Shown here in pieces: positions 34,470-43,069 of a stretch of 64,000 nt of DNA. This DNA comes from Bacillus sp. AFS088145 (GTDB lineage Bacteria > Bacillota > Bacilli > Bacillales > Bacillaceae_G), in the NCBI RefSeq assembly GCF_002564465.1, contig NZ_NUUX01000028.1:46935-110934 (forward strand), written 5' to 3'. Both the position numbers and the translations under genes were made by a program. How positions within the stretch are numbered: the first letter of the stretch is position 1; the number at the start of each line of letters is the position of its first letter. The notes beneath the pieces were generated by a model. That model worked only from the letters and a program-made list of their open reading frames with translations. It was not told where the DNA came from and did no database searches.

Positions 34470-35329
34470 GTGAAACAGTATAGAGTTATTGGGAAAAGTG
34501 TTCCTAAAAAAGAAAGCTGGGATAAGGTAACCGGGAGAGTTAAGTATATTGTTGATGTCCAAGAGGTTGGTACACTACATGCCAAACTCGTAACGAGTAC
34601 CCATGCTCTGCAATACTAGGTGAGATCGATACAAAGGCAGCATGGAAGGTCAAAGGTGTACGTATGATTATTCCTGGAAAGGACTATCCACTGCTTATAG
34701 ATTCAACGATAAAAGATCGACCATTGCTTGCATTTGAAAAAGTACGTTACTATGGAGAGCCAATTGCTATGGTCATAGCAGATACGGAAGCTATTGCAAT
34801 AAAAGCATCTACTTTAATCTGTGTTCAATACGAACCCCTTCCTGTCGTTAATTCACCTGAAGCCATATATCAAAAAGATGCTCCCCTCGTACATGAAAAT
34901 GCTGAACAATACTTATTTGATGTGTCATCTGGATTAACAGGTACGTCTGGTGGGATTCGGCCTATACCTGGTACAAATATAGCAAACATACAAGGAATCC
35001 GAAAAGGGAATATTGATCGGGGCTTTGCTAACTTTGACGTTATTGTAAAAGAAGTATTTTCATTTAATCAATCTGATCATACAGCTATCGAGACAAGATG
35101 TGCGGATGTAGAAATTAAAAAGACCGGAGATGTTATTATTCATTCTGCCTCACAAGAACCATTTGAAATGAAAGAATTAATTAGTAAAACATTTAATATT
35201 GAAGAAGGGAAAGTACTTGTAAATATCCCGTTAGTTGGGGGTTCGTTTGGTGCTAAAACAAGTGTGCAATTAGAACCGCTAGCATATGTAGCCTCTAAGT
35301 CAGTTGGTGGAAGAAGAGTTAGGCTTTGA
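34470..35329 (+). pseudogene. pucD: Xanthine dehydrogenase molybdenum subunit (pucD) N-terminal part, frameshifted and truncated
   Basis: A GTG at 34470 with AGGAGGGGG upstream starts VKQYRVIGKSVPKKESWDKVTGRVKY, typical of the molybdopterin-binding subunit. After STHA (about 34608) the frame shifts by one base; AILGEIDTKAAWKVKGVRM then resumes in the next frame from about 34615. The sequence continues to LVGGSFGAKTSVQLEPLAYVASKSVGGRRVRL and then hits TGA at 35327-35329. A full subunit has about 750 residues; here only the first 285 or so remain. The missing part includes most of the cofactor- and substrate-binding domains, so no active enzyme can be made. Confidence 0.85.
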
Positions 35330-35575
35330 ACTAAAAATTCTCCCCGCTATAGGTTAGCAATTAGTGGATTATGTGGGTATCCATTTCGTTCTTATGAGAT
35401 GGAGCAAGCTCTAAATAACACTAATTTATCAGCCCTGGAGCGGATTAATCAGGCCATTCTTGCAATCCCAGCTCCGGTCAAAAGTGATATACGTGGTTCT
35501 AGGGATTATCGTATTTTTGTCTTAAGGAACTTACTTCTAGATGGATTAGTTTATTTGGGAGGAGTGAGAGCATGA
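35330..35575 (+). pseudogene. pucC: Xanthine dehydrogenase FAD subunit (pucC) C-terminal remnant
   Basis: In the same frame just after the TGA that ends pucD comes TKNSPRYRLAISGLCGYPF, EMEQALNNTNLSALERINQAI and SDIRGSRDYRIFVLRNLL. This is the C-terminal region of an FAD-binding (CO_deh_flav_C-type) subunit, which is normally 270-300 residues; about 80 remain. Its stop overlaps the start of pucE (ATGA), which shows the ancestral order was pucD-pucC-pucE. A single deletion of the pucD 3' end and pucC 5' end explains the junction at about 35325. Confidence 0.8.
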
Positions 35576-36048
35576 TACAGAAATTGAATCTTGATATAAA
35601 CGGAGAACAGCGAACGGCGACTATTAGAATGGCTGATACGCTATTAGATGTTTTAAGGGAAAAACTCGACCTAACAGGAGCAAAACGTGGCTGTGAAAAC
35701 GGTGATTGCGGGGCTTGTACGGTTATAGCGGACGGTTTACCAGTAAAAACATGTATGATGTTAGCGGTTGATGCTGTTGGAAAGAAACTTACCACAATTG
35801 AAGGCTTACATGATGATCCAATGCAGCGTGCTTTTGTGGAAAAATGGGCTTTTCAATGCGGGTATTGTACTTCGGATTTTATCCTAAACGCTCATGCACT
35901 CGTGAACGAGCATCCCGACGCAACTGAAGAGGTTATAGAAGAATGGCTTAGTTCAAATATATGTCGTTGCACTAGTTACCAGGAAATAAAAGAAGCTGTA
36001 CTATCAGTTTTAAATGAACAACGAGGTAGACCAAGAAATAGACGCTAG
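35572..36048 (+). CDS. pucE: Xanthine dehydrogenase 2Fe-2S subunit (PucE-like), intact but orphaned
   Basis: The 158-residue protein has the two-cluster layout of molybdenum hydroxylase iron-sulfur subunits. A plant-ferredoxin-like cluster is seen in GCENGDCGACTV with a further Cys in KTCMM, and the C-terminal cluster in FQCGYCTSDF and SSNICRCTSYQEI. All eight cysteines are present. The start ATG has GGAGGAG upstream and overlaps the pucC remnant stop. The frame is intact although both partner subunits upstream are broken, so it is probably non-functional alone unless it pairs with subunits elsewhere. It must be young as an orphan. Confidence 0.87.
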   Translation: MIQKLNLDINGEQRTATIRMADTLLDVLREKLDLTGAKRGCENGDCGACTVIADGLPVKTCMMLAVDAVGKKLTTIEGLHDDPMQRAFVEKWAFQCGYCTSDFILNAHALVNEHPDATEEVIEEWLSSNICRCTSYQEIKEAVLSVLNEQRGRPRNRR

Positions 36049-36141
36049 CAAAATACATTTCTCTTAAAATAATTGCTTGATAAAATATATCCTATATTTG
36101 GAATTTAAAGTTTAATCAACTAAGTTTCATAATATGAATTT

Positions 36142-36175
36142 AAAAAGCCTACGTTAATAAAAACGCAGGCTTTTA
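36142..36175. terminator. Hairpin terminator after pucE, possibly shared with the minus-strand gene
   Basis: AAAAGCCTaCGT pairs with ACGcAGGCTTTT around an A-rich loop; the T run on the plus strand is TTTT. It also lies 3' of the minus-strand gene ending at 36227. Confidence 0.75.
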
Positions 36176-36226
36176 CATTTTTTAGAATTACAGTTAAAAA
36201 AAGAGAATTAGGTGTTCTTTAGGTAA

Positions 36227-36448
36227 TTAACATTTTTTGAAATAGATTGGAATCGTTCCAATTGGCGTAATCTGGTATAGAATAGGGTTCAAAACGACTG
36301 GTACAGGAGGCAGATTGGAAATAACTCTTTTATGATTCTTATGACGAGAACTTTTAAGACTTATATGTTCACTATTCAATTCATTTTTATGAATGTTTCT
36401 CTCATCATTCCGACCAAATAAAAAATCATCAAACTTATTATATGCCAT
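36227..36448 (-). CDS. Small hypothetical protein (73 aa)
   Basis: On the minus strand an ATG at 36448 follows TTAGGAGTGATAAT, a strong ribosome site. The 73-residue product is basic and polar at its N-terminus (FDDFLFGRNDERNIHKNEL, SSRHKNHKRVISN) and ends in a proline/hydrophobic stretch (LPPVPVVLNPILYQITPIGTIPIYF) with a terminal KKC. It has no signal peptide. The composition resembles small spore-coat-associated proteins of Bacillaceae, but that is only an impression. Confidence 0.5.
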   Translation of the reverse strand: MAYNKFDDFLFGRNDERNIHKNELNSEHISLKSSRHKNHKRVISNLPPVPVVLNPILYQITPIGTIPIYFKKC

Positions 36449-36685
36449 ATTATCACTCCTAAATTCAAACTTTCGTATGTATACCTAATATATACAAATT
36501 TAGGATTAATGAATGGGCACGATGAGAGTACATCTTTAATTGGATTAATTTTGATAATCAATTAATTTAATAATTTACTTTTTTATTCAAAACGTATGGC
36601 CACTTAAGGCATCTATTCAAAGAGAATGGTATATACCTTCAAATGAACTATGTTTTATTAAAGTGTAAAAATATGAATTACGCTA

Positions 36686-37582
36686 TTATTTGGCTCTCAT
36701 TCGTTTAAGATCCTCTTTAGGTGGAAAACCAAATAACCGAGAGTATTCTCTACTGAACTGGGAAGGACTCTCATACCCTACTCGAAATGCTACTTCTGCT
36801 GCATCTGAAGATTCGGACAGTAATAAAAGTCGCGCTTCCTGCAATCTTAAGTGCTTCTGAAATTGTAGCGGGCTCATTGCAGTTACGTCTTTAAAATGTC
36901 TATGTAGGGAAGAAACACTCATATTTGCTATTTCTGCAAGCTCTTCAATTCGTAAAGACTTGTAAAAATTAGCTTTAATTTGTTCAATAACTTCACTTAT
37001 TCGATTAGTAGTGCTACCTTCGATGGCAATTTGTTGTAATATACTCCCATTTTGTCCACGCAATACTCTGTAGAGAATTTCTTTTGTAAAAATAGGTGCA
37101 AGAATTGGGATATCTTCAGGTGAATCCATTAAACGGGCCAATCTAATCACTGCATCTAAAATTGAACCCTCTAATCCGTTGATAAAAATCGCTCGTTTTG
37201 CATTTTCCTTTGAATTAGTGGGAATTTCAGTATCAGTTAAAATTTCTAAGATTTGACTTGGATTAAATTCAAGTTTTAAAGCTAGGTATGGAGCGCTTGG
37301 TGTAGCTTCAATAACTTGGCCTGTAACTGGTAAATCAACGGATGCTACTAAATAATTTCCAGGACCATACTTAAACTGTTCATTTCCTAGTAATAATTCC
37401 TTTACACCAGAAACAACAATACATAGGGACGGCTTATAGACTCGGTATTTAGGATCAGTAATATTTGACTCTCGAATGAAAAATAACGAGTTAATTGAGG
37501 TCTCGTTAACACCTTCATGACTAGTATTGCGATCAATAATTTGAATTAGTTCGCTTAAATAAGAAGCGTTAATTTCAGACAT
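36686..37582 (-). CDS. AraC-family transcriptional regulator with N-terminal cupin-like domain
   Basis: The 298-residue protein has an AraC_N-type sensor (about 25-170, KPSLCIVVSGVKELLLGNEQF) and a C-terminal double helix-turn-helix (about 190-290: RIEELAEIANMSVSSLHRHFKDVTAMSPLQFQKHLRLQEAR, then DAAEVAFRVGYESPSQFSREYSRLFGFPP). The AGGAGGA ribosome site before ATG is at 37590. The subfamily (AraC_N with YSAM motif) is often next to oxidoreductase or MFS genes it controls. Here the nearest divergent gene is the HAD phosphatase at 37801. Target unknown. Confidence 0.87.
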   Translation of the reverse strand: MSEINASYLSELIQIIDRNTSHEGVNETSINSLFFIRESNITDPKYRVYKPSLCIVVSGVKELLLGNEQFKYGPGNYLVASVDLPVTGQVIEATPSAPYLALKLEFNPSQILEILTDTEIPTNSKENAKRAIFINGLEGSILDAVIRLARLMDSPEDIPILAPIFTKEILYRVLRGQNGSILQQIAIEGSTTNRISEVIEQIKANFYKSLRIEELAEIANMSVSSLHRHFKDVTAMSPLQFQKHLRLQEARLLLLSESSDAAEVAFRVGYESPSQFSREYSRLFGFPPKEDLKRMRAK

Positions 37583-37800
37583 ATAGTCCTCCTTGCTTAC
37601 TTTATATTAATAGAAACATAAAAAATTTTTCATAGAATTTGTAAAAACGAGAGGATTAGGCAATCATTTAGGAGGAATGAGTTAACGAACTCTGCTTATT
37701 TAAATGCATAATTAAGTATATCAAACATATCTTCAAAACTATAATATTATCATTTTACCTATGAGGAATTAAATTTAAAACCCTTAAAGGAGAGATTCAT

Positions 37801-38670
37801 ATGAAATTAATTGCATTAGACTTGGATGGTACTACACTCAACACTAATAAAATAATAAGTGAAGAAACGTTAAACTCGATTAAAAAAGCTCAGGCAGCAG
37901 GACATATCGTGATGATTTTATCCGGTCGTTCACCAAGTTCAGTAAATGATGAACTTTCAAAGTATGGTTTAAATTGTCCAGTTGGAGGCCATAACGGAAC
38001 TGCATTATATGTGAATGGAAAGTTAATTGAACTAAATTCAATAGGGAGACCTCAAATACAAAAAATCGCCTTAGATGTTGAGAGTGAAGACTTACCGTAC
38101 AATATTTCTACCAATAAGGGAATATTTGCCCCAAGTAATTGGGATAAACGATTTGAACATGTTGTTTCATCTGGACGTGTTCCAAAAGAATACTTCTCAA
38201 ACAGACACTTCAAAATGTTTACTACACCACCAAATGTATATGGACATTCGTTTTTTAACAAAGTTCATGAAATAATTGAAAATGAGGATTTTACGATCCA
38301 AAAGTTTCTTATTTTAACCCTTGATCCAAAACAAATGGAGAGACTTGAAAAAAAATTAAGATTCATAGATGAGATTTTTGTTACGAGTGCCTCACCTTTT
38401 AATCTTGAAGTTACACATATAAATGGAAATAAAGGGTATGGGTTAAAAGCCATGGCATCCTATTTTAATATTCCATTAGAAAATACAGTAGCTATTGGAG
38501 ATGAAAAAAATGATCTACCGATGTTTAATCTAGCCGGATTATCAATAGCCATGGGGAATGCTGAAGAAGAAGTAAAGCTCTCATGTGATGTTGTTACATT
38601 AAGTAATGATGAAAATGGTGTTGCATATGCATTCGAAAAATATATTTTTAAAGAGTCAAATGTACTATAA
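37801..38670 (+). CDS. Cof-type HAD-superfamily phosphatase
   Basis: The 289-residue protein shows the HAD class IIB (Cof) motifs. Motif I is IALDLDGTTLN with the nucleophile Asp8 region, motif II is ILSGRSPSS, motif III is Lys in NGNKGYGLKAM, and motif IV is AIGDEKNDLPMF. A cap domain lies at about residues 85-185. Such enzymes dephosphorylate sugar phosphates, pyridoxal phosphate or FMN with broad specificity. AAAGGAGAG precedes the ATG. It is a single gene ended by a strong hairpin. Confidence 0.9.
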   Translation: MKLIALDLDGTTLNTNKIISEETLNSIKKAQAAGHIVMILSGRSPSSVNDELSKYGLNCPVGGHNGTALYVNGKLIELNSIGRPQIQKIALDVESEDLPYNISTNKGIFAPSNWDKRFEHVVSSGRVPKEYFSNRHFKMFTTPPNVYGHSFFNKVHEIIENEDFTIQKFLILTLDPKQMERLEKKLRFIDEIFVTSASPFNLEVTHINGNKGYGLKAMASYFNIPLENTVAIGDEKNDLPMFNLAGLSIAMGNAEEEVKLSCDVVTLSNDENGVAYAFEKYIFKESNVL

Positions 38671-38703
38671 TAATCTAGAAATCTAAATACATCCAAATAA
38701 GCA

Positions 38704-38757
38704 ACGTTTTCCTTGGTTAAAGGTACGAGTATGTTTCTTTATCCAAGGTTGTTTTTA
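38704..38757 (+). terminator. Terminator of the HAD phosphatase gene
   Basis: CCTTGGtTAAAG pairs with CTTTAtCCAAGG around a 14-nt loop, then TTGTTTTTATTT. Confidence 0.75.
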
Positions 38758-38811
38758 TTTGTCTATTTAAACCAATCGATTAAACTATAGAAAGGTAAGG
38801 GGGAGTAAAAT

Positions 38812-40032
38812 TTGGTTAGACGGATAAAAGATCTATTTGCCATTAAGGGGTATAGTTTATTTGTCATCTGTTTGTTATTTGTAGGGATCGGACTTTCAAT
38901 CACAACTCCTTATTTATCACTGTATTCTACAAAATATATAGGAATGAGCTCTGGAGCATTTGGTATTTTCATGGCAGTGATTTCATTAAGTGGTGTTTTA
39001 GTAAATACATTTATTGCTGAACGTTCTGATCGAGGGATTGACAGAAAATGGATTATTATGATTGCAATGATTTCATCAGCAATAGGTTATGCATCCTATT
39101 TAATATTTCATAACTACTATTTATTATTAGTTTTTGTTGCTTTATTTAATGGATTGGGTGCAGCGGCTATGCCACAAATTTTTGCATCCGCACAGGAATC
39201 GGCAAATGCAAGTTTATCTAAAGACAAGACTTTAGCATTATCAACTTTACGCTCGCTTGTTTCTTTAGGATTTTTAATCGGACCATTAGTAGGTACTCTA
39301 ATTTTAAGAGCAAAAGGTTATCATGGACTTTTTTGGGGAACATCTAGTATTTATGTAATAATTACTCTACTAGTATTCTTCTTTTTAGAAAAGAGAAAGC
39401 CAGTTCAGAATAATTTAAAAAAGAAAAACAAGACAAAAGTCACAGCCGCTAAACGAAAACAGCTAAGACTACCATTTATTGCTTTCATCTTATTATTTGC
39501 AGTTAGTTCGATTAATTGGATCAACACACCACTTTTTATCGTAAATGAATTACATGGTACAAATACAGATGTTGGATTAGTCGTAAGTATATGTGCAGGC
39601 TTAGAAATTCCAATCATGCTTGTGTTGGGAGTACTTTCTAAAAAAATCTCGAATCATGCATTGATGATCTACGGCTGCTTTATTGGTTTACTCTATTACT
39701 TAACCTTAAGCATTTCAACTCATACATGGGAGTTAATTGTTGCACAGTTACTACAGGCAACATACATCGCAATCGTTATGGGTAATGGTATAAGCTATTT
39801 TAACGACCTACTACCAAATTCACCAGGATTTTCTGCATCAATTTATGCGAATTGCTCGACGATCGGAAGTTTAGTAGGAAATTTAGGCGGAGGTCTGTTT
39901 GCACAATTAGCAGGGTATCGTAATGTTTATTTACTTTGTATATTGTTTGTAATTTGTTCACTCTTTATATTATGGAAATCTAAAAACAATGTGGAAATGG
40001 AAATATCGACAGGACATAGTCAGTCTGTGTAG
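38812..40032 (+). CDS. MFS transporter, SetA/SetB sugar-efflux-like
   Basis: The 406-residue transporter starts at TTG with an AAGGGGGAG ribosome site. It has twelve predicted spans with an MFS loop motif between spans 2 and 3 (AERSDRGIDRKWII). The order of spans, the central charged loop (about 195-215, KKKNKTKVTAAKRKQLR) and LRSLVSLGFLIGPLVG resemble the sugar efflux (Set) subgroup. The stop codon lies 4 bp before a decayed secreted-protein fragment, so the 3' flank is a recombination scar. Substrate not known. Confidence 0.84.
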   Translation: MVRRIKDLFAIKGYSLFVICLLFVGIGLSITTPYLSLYSTKYIGMSSGAFGIFMAVISLSGVLVNTFIAERSDRGIDRKWIIMIAMISSAIGYASYLIFHNYYLLLVFVALFNGLGAAAMPQIFASAQESANASLSKDKTLALSTLRSLVSLGFLIGPLVGTLILRAKGYHGLFWGTSSIYVIITLLVFFFLEKRKPVQNNLKKKNKTKVTAAKRKQLRLPFIAFILLFAVSSINWINTPLFIVNELHGTNTDVGLVVSICAGLEIPIMLVLGVLSKKISNHALMIYGCFIGLLYYLTLSISTHTWELIVAQLLQATYIAIVMGNGISYFNDLLPNSPGFSASIYANCSTIGSLVGNLGGGLFAQLAGYRNVYLLCILFVICSLFILWKSKNNVEMEISTGHSQSV

Positions 40033-40036
40033 TTGA

Positions 40037-40621
40037 TTTATTGTTGGTGAAGTACACATAAAATTTCGAAGTGCAAATAAAAATGATGAAACTATTATTA
40101 GTATTGACATGACGGGACCAATTGTTAAAGAATCTGTCCCGGTCGATGGTAGTATTTATGAAAATGATGGTGAAATCACACCTAAGTTTACATTAGTAGA
40201 CCATTTTTCAGGTGTTGATAACGATAAAACAAAGGCAAAACTTGATACGTTTGCATACAAAATTGGTTCCCCAATCGCATTATATACATTGCCACTTGGT
40301 TTACATTCAATTGTAATCTATTCAGTTGACAATGCAGGAAATATTGGTACCAAAACTATTCAATTTCAAACAATTGCAACATATGGATCTTTAAATGGAC
40401 TAGTAAAGCGCTTTGCTCATTCCGATTGGATTGACAATGCAGGAATCGTAAAAAGCCTTCAGGAAAAATTAGGAAATAATGATTTGAAAGGCTTCTTGAA
40501 TGAAGTTAGGGCTCAAAGTGGTAAACACATCACAACTGAGGCTGCAGAATATTTACTTAGAGACGCTCAATATTTGTTATCACAACAAAAATTTTTACAA
40601 AAAGATAGCATAATGGTTTAA
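40037..40621 (+). pseudogene. C-terminal remnant of a secreted protein with Ig-like and FIMAH domains
   Basis: The frame is open from right after an in-frame TGA at 40034 with no start codon or ribosome site. It reads FIVGEVHIKFRSANKNDETI, then an Ig-like segment (TGPIVKESVPVDGSIYENDG, YSVDNAGNIGTKTIQF). The last 80 residues (YGSLNGLVKRFAHSDWIDNAGIV, FLNEVRAQSGKHITTEAAEYLL) fit the FIMAH domain found at the C-terminus of large Bacillus exported enzymes. The signal peptide and catalytic part are absent, so this is a 5'-truncated relic brought next to the MFS gene by deletion. Confidence 0.75.
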
Positions 40622-40640
40622 AGGATCCTCAATTTAATAG

Positions 40641-40793
40641 GGTAGAGGTGGAAGTGCCGCGTCACTCTTGGGTGTTATGCCGACTTTATTCAGTGCAGTT
40701 ACCGCCCCACTGGTGGGAGTTGCAGGTGTATTTTCGGCAATGCCATTTGGAGTTATTATTTTCATAACGAACTTGTTATCCATAATCTTGTAA
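40641..40793 (+). pseudogene. C-terminal remnant of a Bcr/CflA-type drug efflux transporter
   Basis: Fifty codons right after an in-frame TAG read GRGGSAASLLGVMPTLFSAV, TAPLVGVAGVFSAMPFGVII and FITNLLSIIL, then TAA. This is the last two-span segment of a 12-span Bcr/CflA MFS exporter (GSAASLLG...PLVG...MPFGII pattern). Nothing before it in any frame continues the protein, so only the tail survived. It adjoins the FIMAH relic, showing that this junction collected at least two gene fragments. Confidence 0.7.
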
Positions 40794-41027
40794 AATGTTT
40801 AAAATTTTATAGTTTGGAAAATAAAAAAGTGCCCATTGATGGTAATTGATAAGCCTTATGGTTTTACTGTAATTCACACAATTTATTATCGGTTACCTTT
40901 TACTTAAAACGAAAATTGCTAAACAATAGACAAAAACGGGCTATTCCTTACTGGGGGTGGTGACAACCACTGGTACTCCCCCAATTAAGGAGCTAAATAC
41001 CTTTCCTACAAAATAAATGTTATTTGA

Positions 41028-41067
41028 AAAAAGTGATCGCTAAATTTCTATCGGGCGATCACTTTTT
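41028..41067. terminator. Terminator hairpin, copy 1 (duplicated)
   Basis: AAAAAGTGATCGC (41028-41040) pairs with GCGATCACTTTTT (41055-41067), 13 perfect pairs, T runs on both strands. Confidence 0.8.
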
Positions 41068-41263
41068 TTGTTAAAAATTACATTTCATTATATATGGTTT
41101 TACTGTAATTCACACAATTTATTATCGGTTACCTTTTACTTAAAACGAAAATTGCTAAACAATAGACAAAAACGGGCTATTCCTTACTGGGGGTGGTGAC
41201 AACCACTGGTACTCCCCCAATTAAGGAGCTAAATACCTTTCCTACAAAATAAATGTTATTTGA

Positions 41264-41303
41264 AAAAAGTGATCGCTAAATTTCTATCGGGCGATCACTT
41301 TTT
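41264..41303 (-). terminator. Terminator of the sigma-54 regulator gene, copy 2
   Basis: Same 13-bp hairpin as at 41028, shifted by 236 bp; it is the copy nearest to the minus-strand regulator stop codon. Confidence 0.85.
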
Positions 41304-41323
41304 TTGTTAAAAATTACATTTCA

Positions 41324-42889
41324 TTATAACTGCCCATATTTCTTCATTTTGTTATAAAGTGTCACCCTGGAAACACCTAGCATTTTTGCAGCAGCTGATT
41401 TATTTCCATATGTTACTTTTAGGGCATGTATTATTAGTGACTTTTCATCCACTTCGTGTAATTCTGCTTCTCCGAGAATAGGCGATTGAGAATTTGTGTG
41501 TCTTTTAAAAAATTCATTTGGCAATTGTTCAGATTTGATTATATTATCATCTGTAAATATCATTACTCGCTCAATTATATTTCTTAGCTGCCTGATATTG
41601 CCGTTCCAAGGAAAATGCATGAATGTTACCATCACTTCCGGAGAAATGACTGGAACAGGCTTCCGGTATTTGATGGAAAACTCTTTTAAAAATAATTGGA
41701 CAAGTTCGGGAAGGTCTTCCTTTCTGTCTCTGAGAGGAGGGATAGGGATCGTAACCACATTTAACCGATAATATAAATCTTCACGAAATAAACCTTCTTC
41801 CACCATTTTCTCCAAATCCCGGTTAGTTGCTGAAAGAATTCGCACATCTATTGGAATAGGTTGGTTTCCGCCAACTCGATAGTATTGTTTCTCCTGCAAG
41901 ACACGCAGCAATTTTACTTGAAGCTCTAATGGCATTTCCCCAATTTCATCGAGAAATAATGTTCCACCCTTTGCTGTCCCGATTTTTCCTAGCTTCCCTT
42001 CTTTTATTGCCCCTGTAAATGCACCTTTTTCATAACCAAATAATTCACTTTCAAAAAGCGCCGAAGGAATGGCCCCGCAGTTAAGATCAACAAATGGCCC
42101 TTTTGAACGGGGACTTGCTTTGTGAATAGCCTGTGCAAACAACTCTTTACCAACACCGCTCTCACCAGTAATCACGACGGTTGCATCTGTATGGGCGACC
42201 TTCTTGGACAAAGAAATGGAAGTTTTTATCACCTGGCTTCTTCCCTTAATTTTGTGGAAGGGATCGATAATATCCTTGTTCCCAATCTGATTTTCCAAAT
42301 CTTGAATATACGCAGAAGTAGTTGTAAGTTCATTATTTAGTTTTACAATTTCTGTAATATCACTTTCAACGGAAATTCCCCCTACCACCTTATCCCTGAT
42401 GAATATTGGTAAGGTGTTAATTAATACATGGACATCTTCCTGCGGTTGGTTATAATGCCGAATAACCCCTTTTCCTTCCTTCATTGTGGACATTAAAACT
42501 ACAGAATCCTCTTTAAAGCGATTCGTAATTTTAGAGCCGATCATTTCTTCAGCAGAAGTTTTGTACAAATCTTCTGCCTTAGGATTCCACGCAACAACTT
42601 TTCCATCGCTGTCTACTATTGTAATGGCATTATCTACGGCACGCAGAAGGGTCTGATAAACACCTGAAAGCTTTTGCCACTCTTGAAAAATAGCATTTAT
42701 TAATGTAGTAAAGGGGACCCTTCGCACTTGCCTTCCAGCTTCATCAACAAGAACAATATCTTGGTCTAGAACTATTTCTTCAACCTCTGAGAGCAAGGTG
42801 TCGACAGAGAATTGTTTTATTTTTTCTGTATGAATCTCCTCATCTAAAGGAAGGGAAATGGACAGAAGTGAAACTTTTTCTTTTAACAT
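41324..42889 (-). CDS. Sigma-54-dependent transcriptional activator (RocR/PrdR-like)
   Basis: AGGGTGA lies 7 nt before the ATG at 42889, so that start is preferred to the TTG at 42895; the product has 521 residues. The domain order is an N-terminal region (1-75), a PAS domain (about 80-190, AVDNAITIVDSDGKVVAWNPKAEDLY), an AAA+ domain (about 215-450) with Walker A GESGVGKE, the sigma-54 contact motif GAFTGA and Walker B GGTLFLDEIG, and a Fis-type helix-turn-helix (NKSAAAKMLGVSRVTLYNKMKKYG). It is divergent from putC-putB, whose promoter is a perfect sigma-54 site, so it should be their activator and sense proline or a breakdown product through PAS or the N-terminal region. Confidence 0.92.
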   Translation of the reverse strand: MLKEKVSLLSISLPLDEEIHTEKIKQFSVDTLLSEVEEIVLDQDIVLVDEAGRQVRRVPFTTLINAIFQEWQKLSGVYQTLLRAVDNAITIVDSDGKVVAWNPKAEDLYKTSAEEMIGSKITNRFKEDSVVLMSTMKEGKGVIRHYNQPQEDVHVLINTLPIFIRDKVVGGISVESDITEIVKLNNELTTTSAYIQDLENQIGNKDIIDPFHKIKGRSQVIKTSISLSKKVAHTDATVVITGESGVGKELFAQAIHKASPRSKGPFVDLNCGAIPSALFESELFGYEKGAFTGAIKEGKLGKIGTAKGGTLFLDEIGEMPLELQVKLLRVLQEKQYYRVGGNQPIPIDVRILSATNRDLEKMVEEGLFREDLYYRLNVVTIPIPPLRDRKEDLPELVQLFLKEFSIKYRKPVPVISPEVMVTFMHFPWNGNIRQLRNIIERVMIFTDDNIIKSEQLPNEFFKRHTNSQSPILGEAELHEVDEKSLIIHALKVTYGNKSAAAKMLGVSRVTLYNKMKKYGQL

Positions 42890-42917
42890 AACCAATCACC
42901 CTATCACTGTTTAATGG

Positions 42918-42963
42918 TTTACAAAAGTGTTTATATTTTACACTCCGTTTACACTTTTGTAAA
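42918..42963. promoter_or_regulatory. Palindromic upstream activating site for the sigma-54 activator
   Basis: The 13-bp arm TTTACAAAAGTGT (42918-42930) is exactly inverted as ACACTTTTGTAAA (42951-42963). Further TTTACAC half-copies lie at about 42937-42943, 42948-42953 and 42971-42976. The centre is about 75 bp upstream of the -24 box, a typical enhancer distance. Location between the activator gene and its likely target supports an activator-binding role. Confidence 0.75.
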
Positions 42964-43015
42964 TATATAGTTTACACAATTTTCGAAAAATCAAGTATAA
43001 AGTAGTTTTTTAAGT

Positions 43016-43030
43016 TGGCACAAAAATTGC
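43016..43030 (+). promoter_or_regulatory. Sigma-54 (SigL) -24/-12 promoter of putC
   Basis: TGGCACAAAAATTGC matches the sigma-54 consensus TGGCAC-N5-TTGC at every fixed base. It lies 40 bp before the putC start codon and downstream of the palindromic enhancer-like site. Confidence 0.9.
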
Positions 43031-43069
43031 ATATAAATAAAGCAACAAAGAATTTGAGGGGGTAAAAAC

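Larger units (their letters stand above)
40857..41328. repeat. 236-bp perfect tandem duplication
   Basis: The segments 40857-41092 and 41093-41328 appear identical base for base by eye. Each copy contains ATGGTTTTACTGTAATTCAC, a GC-rich hairpin (GGGGGTGGTGACAACCAC...ACTCCCCC) and the strong hairpin AAAAAGTGATCGC/GCGATCACTTTTT. The second copy ends inside the stop codon region of the minus-strand sigma-54 regulator, so that gene's terminator was duplicated. Identity implies a recent event. Assembly error is an alternative explanation. Confidence 0.85.

Noticed and set aside
40857..41328. CRISPR-like or insertion-sequence origin of the repeat
   Set aside because: There are only two adjacent copies of 236 bp, with no spacers, no transposase frame and no terminal inverted repeats.
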